DNA from: an uncultured Lachnospiraceae bacterium
GTDB lineage: Bacteria > Bacillota > Clostridia > Lachnospirales > Lachnospiraceae
DNA length: 57,957 bases
Reading direction: 5' to 3'
Assembly (NCBI GenBank): GCA_910586025.1
Contig: CAJUIO010000005.1
Location: 1-57,957 of the forward strand
Shown: positions 43,325-52,313 of the stretch, one piece after another
Numbering within the stretch: position 1 is the stretch's first letter
Layout: the number at the start of each line of letters is the position of its first letter
Translations under genes and position numbers: made by a program
Notes under the pieces: model-generated
What the model was told of the DNA's origin: nothing
Database searches by the model: none
The model's input: the letters and a program-made list of their open reading frames with translations, nothing else

Positions 43325-44938
43325 ATGGCGGAGAGAGTAAGGGAACTATTAAATAAATTATTGGAATGGTGGAATCGGTTTTCCACCAAGCAGAAAACCT
43401 TTATTATTGCGGCATCGGCAGGAATCATTATTGTAATAGCCATTTTGATTACCGTGTTTACAAAGCCGCAGTATGTGCTGCTTCTGGAGGCAAAGACAAC
43501 CAAGGAGGCGGCCGAGGTAAAGGAGCTTCTCGAGGGAGAAGGTCTGGAATATGAGATTTCTGACGATGCTTATCAGATCAGGATCAAGCGGGAACAGCAG
43601 GCTGACGCAAGGCTTTTACTTGCGGCCAACGACATTCAGGCGGCAGCCTATACCATAGACAATGTGACGGACGGAGGTTTCAGCACCACGGAGTCCGATA
43701 AACAGAAAAGATATGAGTATTATATGGAGACAAGACTGGCAGATGACTTCATTGCCAGATTTTCTTCTGTAAAAAGCGCAGTTGTGGATATATCCCTGCC
43801 GGAAAACGACGGAACGCTGATTTCCACAAAGGAGGATGCGGGGGCATGGATCATGCTGACGCTGAACGGAGAATTCACTGAGGACAATGCGGCTTTTCTG
43901 GCAAAGGCGGTCAGCAGGGCTATCGGAAATGAGACGGCGGAGGGTATCGTGATCACGGATACCGACGGAAATCTGCTTTTTTCCGGAGATGCCGATTACA
44001 GCGCCACGGGAGCGGCAAGCTCCCAGCTTGGTATTAAAACTCAGTGGGAATCTCAGCTCAAGAACGAGATCAAACGGGTTCTCCTCGGAACCAATGAATT
44101 CGGCAAGGTAGAGGTGGCCACTAATCTGAATCTCAGCTTTTCGTCCACAGAGCAGACTTATCATGAGTATCTGCCGGTGGATGGCGGCACCCAGGGTGTA
44201 AAGAGCTCTGACAGGACATTTACCTCTCAGTCGGAGAATGCGGGAGGAGGCGTTCCGGGTACGGATTCCAACGGGGAGGCACCGGAGTATGAGTATCAGG
44301 ATTCGGGCAACAGCAGTACGTCTACCGAGGAAACGGAAAACAATTATCTTCCCAGCGAACGGATCACGAAGACCACCGGTCTTCCGGGCTCTATAGATTA
44401 TGACAGTTCTTCCATTGCCATCACGGCGATCCGCTACAACATAGTAAGGGAAGAGGATATTGATGCTCAGGGGTTGCTGGACGGAATCACCTGGGAGGAA
44501 TACAAAATTGCAAATGCGGAGGCCACACGGATTACCGTGGAGGATGAGATGTACGACGTGGTTTCCAAGGCTACCGGATTTTCCAGAGAGAATATTGCAT
44601 TTGCAGCCCGCACAGAGAACATATTTTTTGACAGGGAAGGTTTTCATATAGACATTTCCGATGTGATACAGATCGTACTTATCATTATTATTCTGGCGCT
44701 GCTTGGCTTCGTGGTATTTAGGAGTATGCGTTCGGATAAGACCGTGCAGGAGCAGCAGGAGCTTCCGGAGGAGCTTCCGGTGGAGGCATTGCTGCAGACA
44801 CAGCCTGAGGTTGGAATCGAGGATATTGCCATGGAGCAGATGTCTGAGACCCGAAAGATGATAGAAAAGTTTGTGGATGAAAATCCTGAGGCGGCGGCAA
44901 GTCTGCTGCGCAACTGGATTAATCAGGATTGGGGTTAA
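43325..44938 (+). CDS. fliF: flagellar MS-ring protein FliF
   Basis: 537 residues. Two membrane helices flank the periplasm-side ring-building domains: the first at about residues 24-44 (FIIAASAGIIIVIAILITVF) and the second at about 440-460 (VIQIVLIIIILALLGFVVF). The C-terminal tail AAASLLRNWINQDWG binds FliG. A Gly/Ser/Glu-rich stretch at about 300-345 is a variable loop. It forms the base on which the motor and export apparatus assemble. Confidence 0.96.
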   Translation: MAERVRELLNKLLEWWNRFSTKQKTFIIAASAGIIIVIAILITVFTKPQYVLLLEAKTTKEAAEVKELLEGEGLEYEISDDAYQIRIKREQQADARLLLAANDIQAAAYTIDNVTDGGFSTTESDKQKRYEYYMETRLADDFIARFSSVKSAVVDISLPENDGTLISTKEDAGAWIMLTLNGEFTEDNAAFLAKAVSRAIGNETAEGIVITDTDGNLLFSGDADYSATGAASSQLGIKTQWESQLKNEIKRVLLGTNEFGKVEVATNLNLSFSSTEQTYHEYLPVDGGTQGVKSSDRTFTSQSENAGGGVPGTDSNGEAPEYEYQDSGNSSTSTEETENNYLPSERITKTTGLPGSIDYDSSSIAITAIRYNIVREEDIDAQGLLDGITWEEYKIANAEATRITVEDEMYDVVSKATGFSRENIAFAARTENIFFDREGFHIDISDVIQIVLIIIILALLGFVVFRSMRSDKTVQEQQELPEELPVEALLQTQPEVGIEDIAMEQMSETRKMIEKFVDENPEAAASLLRNWINQDWG

Positions 44939-44955
44939 AGGAAGGGGGCAGTTTT

Positions 44956-45969
44956 ATGGCCAAGAGTGAAAACAATCTGCAGGGTATACAGAAAGCAGCC
45001 ATTCTTCTGATCGCCCTGGGGCCGGAGAAATCGGCATCCATTTTCAAGCATCTGAAGGAAGAGGAGATTGAGGAGCTGACCCTGGAGATCGCCAACACAA
45101 GAAGTGTGACTCCGCAGGTCAAGGAAGAAATTATAGATGAATTTTATGAGGTGTGTCTGGCTCAGCAATATATTGCCGAGGGCGGTATTTCCTATGCGAA
45201 GGAGCTGCTTGAGAAAGCGCTCGGTGCGGAGAAGGCTCTGAACGTGATCGGAAAGCTGACTGCCTCTTTGCAGGTTAAGCCTTTCGAGTTTATAAGAAAA
45301 ACAGATCCTTCCCAGCTTCTTAACTTCATACAGGATGAGCATCCGCAGACAATTGCACTTATTTTGTCTTATCTGCCTGCGTCGCAGTCATCCATGATTA
45401 TATCGGCTCTGCCGCCTGACAGACAGTCTGATGTTGCGAAGCGTATTGCGGTTATGGACAGAACCAGTCCGGATGTGGTGAAGGATGTGGAAAAGATATT
45501 GGAATCCAAGCTGTCTTCTCTGGTGAATCAGGATTACACCATTATCGGCGGTGTGGACGCTGTGGTAGAGATCCTGAATTCCGTGGACCGGGGAACAGAA
45601 AAGCATATTATGGAAACACTGGAAATCGAAGAGCCGGAGCTGGCCGACGAGATCAGGAAGAAGATGTTCGTATTCGAGGATATTCTGCTGCTTGATGACC
45701 GTGCGATTCAGCGTGTGCTTCGAGATGTGGAGAACAACGATCTTGCTCTTGCGCTTAAGAGCTCCAATGAGCAGGTACAGAATACAATCTTTAACAACCT
45801 TTCCAAGCGTTTGGCTGCCATGATCAAGGAAGACATGGAATATATGGGACCTGTGCGTATGAAAGATGTGGAAGAGGCACAGCAGAAGATTGTCAATGTA
45901 ATCAGAAAACTGGAAGATGCCGGAGAAATTGTTATTTCCAGAGGCGGAGGTGACGAGATTGTTGTCTAA
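44956..45969 (+). CDS. fliG: flagellar motor switch protein FliG
   Basis: 337 residues. The N-terminal domain (QGIQKAAILLIALGPEKSAS) binds FliF; the middle domain carries EHPQTIALILSYLPASQ (EHPQ motif); the C-terminal domain contains the charged residues that contact MotA (DDRAIQRVLRDVENNDLALA). I chose the ATG at 44956, preceded by AGGAAGGGGGCAG, giving the standard N-terminus MAKSENN. The end overlaps fliH by 11 bases. Confidence 0.97.
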   Translation: MAKSENNLQGIQKAAILLIALGPEKSASIFKHLKEEEIEELTLEIANTRSVTPQVKEEIIDEFYEVCLAQQYIAEGGISYAKELLEKALGAEKALNVIGKLTASLQVKPFEFIRKTDPSQLLNFIQDEHPQTIALILSYLPASQSSMIISALPPDRQSDVAKRIAVMDRTSPDVVKDVEKILESKLSSLVNQDYTIIGGVDAVVEILNSVDRGTEKHIMETLEIEEPELADEIRKKMFVFEDILLLDDRAIQRVLRDVENNDLALALKSSNEQVQNTIFNNLSKRLAAMIKEDMEYMGPVRMKDVEEAQQKIVNVIRKLEDAGEIVISRGGGDEIVV

Positions 45970-46822
45970 TTTGTATAAATCAAGCTGGACCGTGATTCAT
46001 CAGGACGGTACCCGTGTGATCGACAATAACGCTCTTTTGGAAGAAAAGCTGCGCAAAGCCAGACAGCTGATGAAGCATTCCAGGGAAAACGGCCAGGAAA
46101 CAGAGGAAGAAGGCTTCAAAGACGGATTGGACGCTGAGAAAATTGACGTGCTTCTTGCTCCTGATCCCGCCTCTGTTGAGGCTTTGAAGAAGGAACGTGA
46201 CGATGTCCTTGCCCAGATCGAGCAGGCTCAGATGGAGCTTGCGGATCTTAGAAGCCAGGCGGATACCATGATTGACGATGCAAAAACCCAGATTGCCTCC
46301 ATGCAGATGAAAGCTTATGAGGAGGCAAAGGGACAGGGCTATGCGGAGGGGAAGCGTATCGGTATGCAGGAGGCTGAGGCTGTCAGGGATGAATACCTGT
46401 CAAAGATGCAGCAGAACGAGCGGGAATATCAGCGTCAGCTGGAAAGCCTGGAGCCGGAATTTGTGGAGACACTTACAGGGATTTATGAGCATATCTTTAA
46501 AGTGGATCTCAGCCGTTATCGGGATCTGATATCCAATCTTCTGATAAGCGCCATGCAGAGAATTGAGGATTCCAGAAACTTTCTGGTGCATGTGTCAAAG
46601 GAAGACTATGAGAGTGTATTAGCCGGCAGGGAATACATAAGGTCGGAAGCGGGCTCCGCCGTCACGGTGGAGATCGTGGAGGATGTCACTCTGTCCAGGT
46701 CTCAGTGTATGATTGAGACAGAAAACGGTGTTTATGACTGCAGTCTGGATACACAGCTTGCAGAGCTTGGAAGAAAGCTTAAGCTGCTTTCCTACGAGAG
46801 AACTCCGGAAGGAAATAGATGA
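45959..46822 (+). CDS. fliH: flagellar export stator protein FliH
   Basis: 287 residues, predicted mostly coiled coil (about 75-160, rich in Glu, Lys and Gln, with KAYEEAKGQGYAEGKR) followed by a globular C-terminal domain that binds FliI. It acts as the stator or inhibitor of the export ATPase. The start is TTG at 45959, 8 bases after GGAGG inside the end of fliG. FliH is weakly conserved in sequence; position before fliI supports the name. Confidence 0.88.
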   Translation: MLSNLYKSSWTVIHQDGTRVIDNNALLEEKLRKARQLMKHSRENGQETEEEGFKDGLDAEKIDVLLAPDPASVEALKKERDDVLAQIEQAQMELADLRSQADTMIDDAKTQIASMQMKAYEEAKGQGYAEGKRIGMQEAEAVRDEYLSKMQQNEREYQRQLESLEPEFVETLTGIYEHIFKVDLSRYRDLISNLLISAMQRIEDSRNFLVHVSKEDYESVLAGREYIRSEAGSAVTVEIVEDVTLSRSQCMIETENGVYDCSLDTQLAELGRKLKLLSYERTPEGNR

Positions 46823-46825
46823 GGA

Positions 46826-48157
46826 ATGGAGACTGGGATGGAAACAGTATCCGTGAATTTTGAAAAATACAATACAATAGCTCAGGACAGATTTTTTAAG
46901 GTAAAGGGCAAAGTGGTGAATGTAGTGGGACTTACTATAGAATCCAAAGGCCCGCAGGCCAGACTGGGCGATATCTGCCGAATTTACCCGAGCATAAAGG
47001 GCGGAGGCGATAATTTTGCCCTTGCGGAGGTAGTGGGGTTCAAGGAGGGTAAGGTTCTCCTGATGCCATACGAGAATGTGGAGGGCATGGGTCCCGGAAG
47101 CAGTGTGGAAAATACGGGAATGCCGCTGAAGGTCAGAGTGGACGACAGTCTTCTCGGAAAAACTCTGGATGGTCTTGGAAGGGCCGGCGGAGTGATGACG
47201 GGCGGCCGGGAGTATTCCGTGGAGGCGAAGCCTCCGGATCCCATGAGCCGCAAGATTATAGACGAAGTCCTCCCCATGGGCGTGAAGGCAGTAGACGGGC
47301 TGATCACCATAGGGAAAGGACAGAGAATCGGGATTTTTGCCGGTTCCGGTGTGGGAAAATCCACATTGATGGGCATGTTTGCCCGCAACACGAGAGCGGA
47401 CATCAATGTGATTGCGCTGATCGGGGAGCGGGGAAGAGAAGTAAGGGAATTTATTGAGAGAGATCTGGGACCGGAAGGAATGAAGCGCTCCGTGGTAGTG
47501 GTTGCGACCTCTGATAAACCGGCTTTGGAACGTAAAAAGGCGGCGCAGACAGCGACGGCGATTGCGGAATATTTCAGGGATCAGGGAAAAGACGTATTGC
47601 TGATGATGGATTCTCTGACCCGTTTTTCTATGGCCCAGCGTGAGATCGGACTGGCGAGCGGTGAGCCGCCTGTGTCAAGGGGATATCCGCCCAGCGTGTA
47701 TTCGGAGATGCCAAAGCTCTTAGAGAGGGCCGGCCGCTCGGATAAGGGATCAATCACGGGACTTTATACCGTTCTTGTGGATGGCGATGATTTCAATGAG
47801 CCTATCACTGACACGGCGCGGAGTATTCTGGACGGACATATCATGCTGAGCCGGAAGCTGGTACACAGAAACCATTATCCCGCTATTGACGTGCTTCAGA
47901 GCATATCCAGGTGTATGAGCCAGATTGCGGAAAGAGACCATAAGCAGCTGGCGGGTAAGCTGAAAAACGTGCTGGCTACCTACAGCGAATCGGAGGATCT
48001 CATCAATATCGGTGCCTATAAACAGGGAAGCAATCCTGAGATTGATCATGCGATCAGCAAGATCCATGCGGTGAATCAGTTCCTGCAGCAGGATGTTTAC
48101 GAAAAATTTTCCTTTGAGGAAACCGTTGACATACTAAAAAATATGTTTGAAGAATAG
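46826..48157 (+). CDS. fliI: flagellum-specific ATP synthase FliI
   Basis: A 443-residue F1-beta-like ATPase that unfolds and delivers export substrates. Walker A is GIFAGSGVGKSTLMGMF (about 169-185), Walker B is VLLMMDSLTRFSMAQRE, and GEPPVSRGYPPSVYSEMPKL is the usual T3SS ATPase block. The ATG at 46826 is immediately after GAGGA; an in-frame ATG at 46838 with GGAG six bases upstream may be the true start. Confidence 0.97.
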   Translation: METGMETVSVNFEKYNTIAQDRFFKVKGKVVNVVGLTIESKGPQARLGDICRIYPSIKGGGDNFALAEVVGFKEGKVLLMPYENVEGMGPGSSVENTGMPLKVRVDDSLLGKTLDGLGRAGGVMTGGREYSVEAKPPDPMSRKIIDEVLPMGVKAVDGLITIGKGQRIGIFAGSGVGKSTLMGMFARNTRADINVIALIGERGREVREFIERDLGPEGMKRSVVVVATSDKPALERKKAAQTATAIAEYFRDQGKDVLLMMDSLTRFSMAQREIGLASGEPPVSRGYPPSVYSEMPKLLERAGRSDKGSITGLYTVLVDGDDFNEPITDTARSILDGHIMLSRKLVHRNHYPAIDVLQSISRCMSQIAERDHKQLAGKLKNVLATYSESEDLINIGAYKQGSNPEIDHAISKIHAVNQFLQQDVYEKFSFEETVDILKNMFEE

Positions 48158-48165
48158 ACTACATT

Positions 48166-48657
48166 ATGGCTAAATTTATCTACAGGATGCAGAGTATTCT
48201 GGATATCAAGGAAAAACTGGAAGAACAGGCCAGAAATGAATTTGCCGCGGCCAGGATGCACCTTAACGAGGAGGAAGAAAAGCTTGCCCTTTTAAAGGGG
48301 CGGAAGGCCTCCTATGAGGAGCAGGGAAGAGAACTTCAGAAAAGCGGACTGAACGTGCTTGATATTCTGACAAACAGAAATGCAATCACAAGAATGCAGG
48401 AATTTATCGAGATACAGAGGGATGCGGTGGAGGCTGCAAATATGCAGCTTGAGAAAGCAAGAATTAAGCTTCGGACGGCAATGCAGGAAAGTAAGACACA
48501 GGAAAAGCTCAGAGAGAGGGCCTTTGAGGAATTCATCAGGGAAGAGAATGCCAGGGAGGCCAAGGAGGTAGATGAGCTCGTAAGCTATACCTACAGTGCC
48601 GCATCAGCCGGAAGAAGTAATAAAGATGGAGCGGAAGAAAGTTATGCCATTGGATGA
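48166..48657 (+). CDS. fliJ: flagellar export chaperone FliJ
   Basis: 163 residues, almost entirely alpha-helical coiled coil (about 10-140), starting MAKFIYRMQSILDIKEKLEE. FliJ sits in the centre of the FliI ring and connects it to FlhA. It follows fliI by 8 bases and overlaps the next gene by 32 bases. The identification rests on the coiled-coil pattern, the N-terminal FRMQSIL-type motif and position. Confidence 0.9.
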   Translation: MAKFIYRMQSILDIKEKLEEQARNEFAAARMHLNEEEEKLALLKGRKASYEEQGRELQKSGLNVLDILTNRNAITRMQEFIEIQRDAVEAANMQLEKARIKLRTAMQESKTQEKLRERAFEEFIREENAREAKEVDELVSYTYSAASAGRSNKDGAEESYAIG

Positions 48658-49528
48658 AGAATTGGGACTGGATGACGCAAAGCTGGAAAAGAAGCGTCTG
48701 AAGGAAGAAAAAAAGAAGCTCAAGGCGGAACAGAAGGAACAGAAAAAGCTGGCAAAACAGCGGGCCAGGGAGATTGATGACAGAGAAGACGAACTGTCGG
48801 AGGGAGAGGATGCAAGCTCCGGCTCTGTTTTTGCGGTCACTTTTGTGATCGTGCTGATCTGGATCGCTATTCTGTGCCTGATCATAAAGCTGGATTTTGG
48901 CGGCTTCGGAAGTAACGTGCTTGCCCCGGTCCTTAAGGATGTACCGATCATCAACATGATTCTTCCTTCCGTTTCGGAGGAGGATACCGCATCGCCGGAG
49001 CAGCAGGAGGAGTACGGCGGCTACAGCAGCCTGAAGGATGCCGTGGATTATATCAAAGAGCTGGAGCTGGAGCTGGAGCGCGCACAGATGTCCCAGACAT
49101 CAAATGCGGAGGAGCTTGCGGAGCTGAAGGCTCAGGTGGAGCGGCTGAAAACCTTTGAGGATAATCAGGTGGATTTCCAGCGCGTCGTGACAGAGTTTTA
49201 CGAGGAAGTGGTCTATGCCGATAAGGGTCCCGGTATAGAGGAATACAGAAAATATTACGAGGAGATGAATCCGGCTACGGCGGAGTATCTTTATAAGCAG
49301 GTGATTCAGCAGTCAGAGGAATCCAAGAAGATTTCGGAATATGTGGAGAGCTATTCTTCTATGAAGCCGGCCTCCGCAGCAGCTATTTTTGCACAGATGA
49401 CGGATAATCTTGATCTGGTATCAAGGATTCTGGGAGCCATGGATTCGGAAAAGCGAGGATCTATTTTAGCGGCCATGGATCCGGAGCTTGCTTCCAGGCT
49501 TACAAAAATGATGGATCCGGAGTCTTAA
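48626..49528 (+). CDS. motE: MotE-like flagellar protein (MgtE N-terminal domain)
   Basis: 300 residues. A highly charged Lys/Glu N-terminus (about 10-65) leads to one membrane helix (VFAVTFVIVLIWIAILCLII, about 70-89), a coiled coil (about 135-180), and a C-terminal MgtE-type domain (MKPASAAAIFAQM, ILGAMDSEKRGSILAAMDPE). This is the layout of MotE, which stabilises the MotA/MotB stator or basal parts. The start is uncertain: the ATG at 48644 also has a plausible site. It lies between fliJ and fliK, its usual place. Confidence 0.82.
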   Translation: MERKKVMPLDEELGLDDAKLEKKRLKEEKKKLKAEQKEQKKLAKQRAREIDDREDELSEGEDASSGSVFAVTFVIVLIWIAILCLIIKLDFGGFGSNVLAPVLKDVPIINMILPSVSEEDTASPEQQEEYGGYSSLKDAVDYIKELELELERAQMSQTSNAEELAELKAQVERLKTFEDNQVDFQRVVTEFYEEVVYADKGPGIEEYRKYYEEMNPATAEYLYKQVIQQSEESKKISEYVESYSSMKPASAAAIFAQMTDNLDLVSRILGAMDSEKRGSILAAMDPELASRLTKMMDPES

Positions 49529-49605
49529 GTAGGTTATTAAATCTGCCGATATAAAATTTGAAGTGTGTTTTTATGCCTGTTGGCAGATAGAAAGGAGGAA
49601 TGCAG

Positions 49606-51009
49606 ATGACGAGCACACCCATAAAAGAAGCAGGAAGGCTGTTTCCTTTCATGGCAAGCGGCAGGACTGCGCCTGACCAAAAGACAGGTGCGGGGAGTGC
49701 GGGCGGCTTTGGCGATGTGATGAGCAGAACCAGCTACGGCGGGAATGATTTTCCGGTTCAGAGCAGGAATGATGCTGTAAATGCGCCGAAGAAGACACAG
49801 ATTGACCAGTCCGGCTCCAGAAAGGATGTCGTGAAGACGGAAAGCGCCAAACCTGCAAAGGCCGGGGAAGTATCTCCGGAGCAGAGCGGTGCAGTTGAAG
49901 AAGCCGGACAGGAGCTGGTAAGGGAGACGGCCGAGGAGCTTGGTGTCAGCGAGGAAGAGGTCCTTTGCGCAATGGAAGAGCTGGGCTTTTGCTTTGCGGA
50001 TCTTTTGAATGCGGATAACCTGACAGCGCTTGTGATGACGCTTTCGGGCGAGGACAGTACGCTGGCTCTCCTTACGGATGAATCACTGTATGGAAAGCTG
50101 CAGAATCTTCTTGAGACCCTGAAAGGAATCAACGGCCGGCTGATGGAAGAGCTTTCTCTAAGTCCCGAGGAGTTTGGCGCAATGCTTGAACACATGGCGG
50201 AATCTGACGAAGCGCAGAATACTCTGACAGAAGATTATGCAGATGTTCTGAACGAGACGGGTGCAAAGGAAGAAGGCCCGGAAATTACCGTGACGGTAAA
50301 GCAGGGCGACCAGGAAATCAAAATGACCGCCGATGAAAACGGGAACACGAAGCAGGTCGAAGAAGTGGCTGTCAAAGAAGAGAAGCCGGAGGATAAGCCT
50401 TCCGATGAAAAAGGAAAGGGCGGATTTGAGGACGGCGGCGGGAGGCAGGGGCTTGCGGAGACAAATCCCATGCTTGATGCGTCTCCCAAAAACCAGATCC
50501 AGAATCCCGAGGCGGTTTTTGAACAGGCTGTGCCTGCCGGAGACTTAAATCCCAGAGAGATTATGGATCAGATTCTGGATTATATGAAGATCCAGCTCAA
50601 GCCCGGAATGGAGCAGCTTGAGATGCAGCTTCACCCCGAAAGCCTTGGCACCGTACACATCCAGATCACTTCAAAGGCCGGTGAGATTACAGCACAGTTC
50701 CATGTACAGAACGAATCCGTAAAGGCGGCGCTGGAGAGTCAGATTTCAGAGCTTAAGGAGAATCTCAGAGATCAGGGAGTGAAGGTGGAAGCCGTCGAGG
50801 TGACGGTAGAAAGCCATGGCTTTGAGAGTAATCTGTGGCAGGGTCAGGACAGAGACGAGAGGGCTTCTTATCAGAACAGCCGAAAAGGGCCGAGAAGAAT
50901 CAATCTGAACGCACTCGACGAGGAGTTTGAGGAAGCGGCGGATGAGGAGGAAAGGCTGACGGCCGAGATGATGAGAGTAAACGGCGGTACCGTGGATTAC
51001 ACCGCTTAG
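49606..51009 (+). CDS. fliK: flagellar hook-length control protein FliK
   Basis: 467 residues. The N-terminal two thirds are low-complexity and variable, acting as a molecular ruler. The C-terminal Flg_hook domain (about 320-400) is clear: KPGMEQLEMQLHPESLGTVH and VKAALESQISELKENLRDQG. FliK switches export from hook to filament proteins when the hook reaches its length. The ATG at 49606 has AAAGGAGG 7 bases upstream. The 71-base gap after motE is AT-rich with no clear promoter. Confidence 0.92.
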   Translation: MTSTPIKEAGRLFPFMASGRTAPDQKTGAGSAGGFGDVMSRTSYGGNDFPVQSRNDAVNAPKKTQIDQSGSRKDVVKTESAKPAKAGEVSPEQSGAVEEAGQELVRETAEELGVSEEEVLCAMEELGFCFADLLNADNLTALVMTLSGEDSTLALLTDESLYGKLQNLLETLKGINGRLMEELSLSPEEFGAMLEHMAESDEAQNTLTEDYADVLNETGAKEEGPEITVTVKQGDQEIKMTADENGNTKQVEEVAVKEEKPEDKPSDEKGKGGFEDGGGRQGLAETNPMLDASPKNQIQNPEAVFEQAVPAGDLNPREIMDQILDYMKIQLKPGMEQLEMQLHPESLGTVHIQITSKAGEITAQFHVQNESVKAALESQISELKENLRDQGVKVEAVEVTVESHGFESNLWQGQDRDERASYQNSRKGPRRINLNALDEEFEEAADEEERLTAEMMRVNGGTVDYTA

Positions 51010-51045
51010 AAAACAGAGTGTATATAGCACAGAAAGGAGCAGCCT

Positions 51046-51774
51046 ATGGTAGATGCAGTAGTAAAGGACGGACAGATAGTGGAATCAGCATCCCAGTCCT
51101 CCGTAAAGCAGGCCAAGAGTAAAACAGGTGTGGATAAGGATGCCTTCCTGCAGCTTTTGGTGGCACAGATGAAGTATCAGGATCCGCTGGAGCCCACTTC
51201 AAACACAGAGTTTATTTCACAGTATGCACAGTTTTCACAGGTAGAGCAGATGCAGAACATGGCGGCGACCATGGAGCTTACAAGAGCTTCTTCCATGGTA
51301 GGAAAGCTGGTTACGGTGGAGGCCACCGACTCCAAGGGAGAGACTATGCATGTGCAGGGCTACGTGGAATATGTGTCCTATGAGAACGGCAAGGCATATA
51401 TTTCCATTGACGGAAGCACATATTCGTTGGATGATGTAATTGCAGTGGTGGATGAGGATTACCAGACAGCCATTGATCTGGCGGCATCCTTTGTGACGGC
51501 GGTTGACAGTCTGCCAATACCTGATGAGCTGAATCTTAAGGATCACAAGGACAGAGTGGAGACACTGCAGAAGGCGTTCAACAACATGACGGCTTATCAG
51601 CAGTCTTTCATTCCACAGGAAACCATCGACAAGCTGAAGAAATGTGTGGAGAAGATCGCACAGCTTACAGAGGCAGAGGAGGGTGACAAACCTTCGGACG
51701 GCGATGAGGATTCAGACAAAACAGATGGAACAGAGGGAACCGAAGGCGGAGATTCATCCGGCGGTGAGAAGTAG
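51046..51774 (+). CDS. flgD: hook-capping protein FlgD with extra C-terminal module
   Basis: 242 residues. The N-terminal FlgD signature is clear: DAFLQLLVAQMKYQDPLEPT and SQYAQFSQVEQMQNMAATME (about 28-80), then a beta-rich core to about 145. Residues about 148-210 form a helical segment (LPIPDELNLKDHKDRVETLQ, KAFNNMTAYQQSFIPQETI) that resembles the three-helix repeat of Gram-positive surface proteins, followed by an acidic tail (EEGDKPSDGDEDSDKTDG, then Gly/Ser/Glu). FlgD caps the growing hook. The module is not part of ordinary FlgD. AAAGGAGCAGCCT precedes the ATG. Confidence 0.9.
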   Translation: MVDAVVKDGQIVESASQSSVKQAKSKTGVDKDAFLQLLVAQMKYQDPLEPTSNTEFISQYAQFSQVEQMQNMAATMELTRASSMVGKLVTVEATDSKGETMHVQGYVEYVSYENGKAYISIDGSTYSLDDVIAVVDEDYQTAIDLAASFVTAVDSLPIPDELNLKDHKDRVETLQKAFNNMTAYQQSFIPQETIDKLKKCVEKIAQLTEAEEGDKPSDGDEDSDKTDGTEGTEGGDSSGGEK

Positions 51775-51834
51775 AATAGACATATGAAGGCTGACGCAGG
51801 ATGCGGAGACGGCCGCTCATGGAGGAGGTTTAAT

Positions 51835-52227
51835 ATGAAGGTTCAAAATAACGGATATCTTTCCAACTGGCAGGTGACAGAGCAGTACCTGAATCAGAAC
51901 ATAAAGCCCGGTCAGGTTAAGACCGAGGAGGGCCTGTCCTTTCAGGATATTCTGGAAAAGAAGCAGCCCGGCGAGGACGTGAAGTTTTCCAAGCACGCCA
52001 TGCAGAGGCTCAGCAACAGAAACATAGAACTGACAAGCGGACAGGTGGAGCGCCTGAAGGAGGGAACTGCGAAAGCACAGAAAAAGGGGATAAAGGAATC
52101 CCTGGTGCTCGTAGACCAGCTGGCATTTATCGTGAACATACCCAACAATACAGTGGTTACGGCGATGGACCGGCAGGATGCGGCGGAAAACGTATTTACT
52201 AACATTGACGGAGCGGTAATTATATAG
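51835..52227 (+). CDS. TIGR02530-type flagellar operon protein
   Basis: 130 residues of the small family found between flgD and flgE in Firmicutes. The core FSKHAMQRLSNRNIELTSGQ and LVLVDQLAFIVNIPNNTVVT (about 55-115) matches my memory of that family. The function is unknown; a helper in hook assembly is likely from position. The ATG at 51835 has GGAGGAGGTTTAAT directly upstream; an earlier in-frame ATG at 51784 has no such site. Confidence 0.85.
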   Translation: MKVQNNGYLSNWQVTEQYLNQNIKPGQVKTEEGLSFQDILEKKQPGEDVKFSKHAMQRLSNRNIELTSGQVERLKEGTAKAQKKGIKESLVLVDQLAFIVNIPNNTVVTAMDRQDAAENVFTNIDGAVII

Positions 52228-52313
52228 CCGGACCTTTGCTTTGGAGGCTATTAGTTCCTGAATGACAGAGGGAACAGTAAATTGCTCATTTATTTTTAAG
52301 GAGGTCTTTCACT

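Noticed and set aside
43616..44647. 343-codon reverse open frame opposite fliF
   Set aside because: Shadow of fliF; no start signal.
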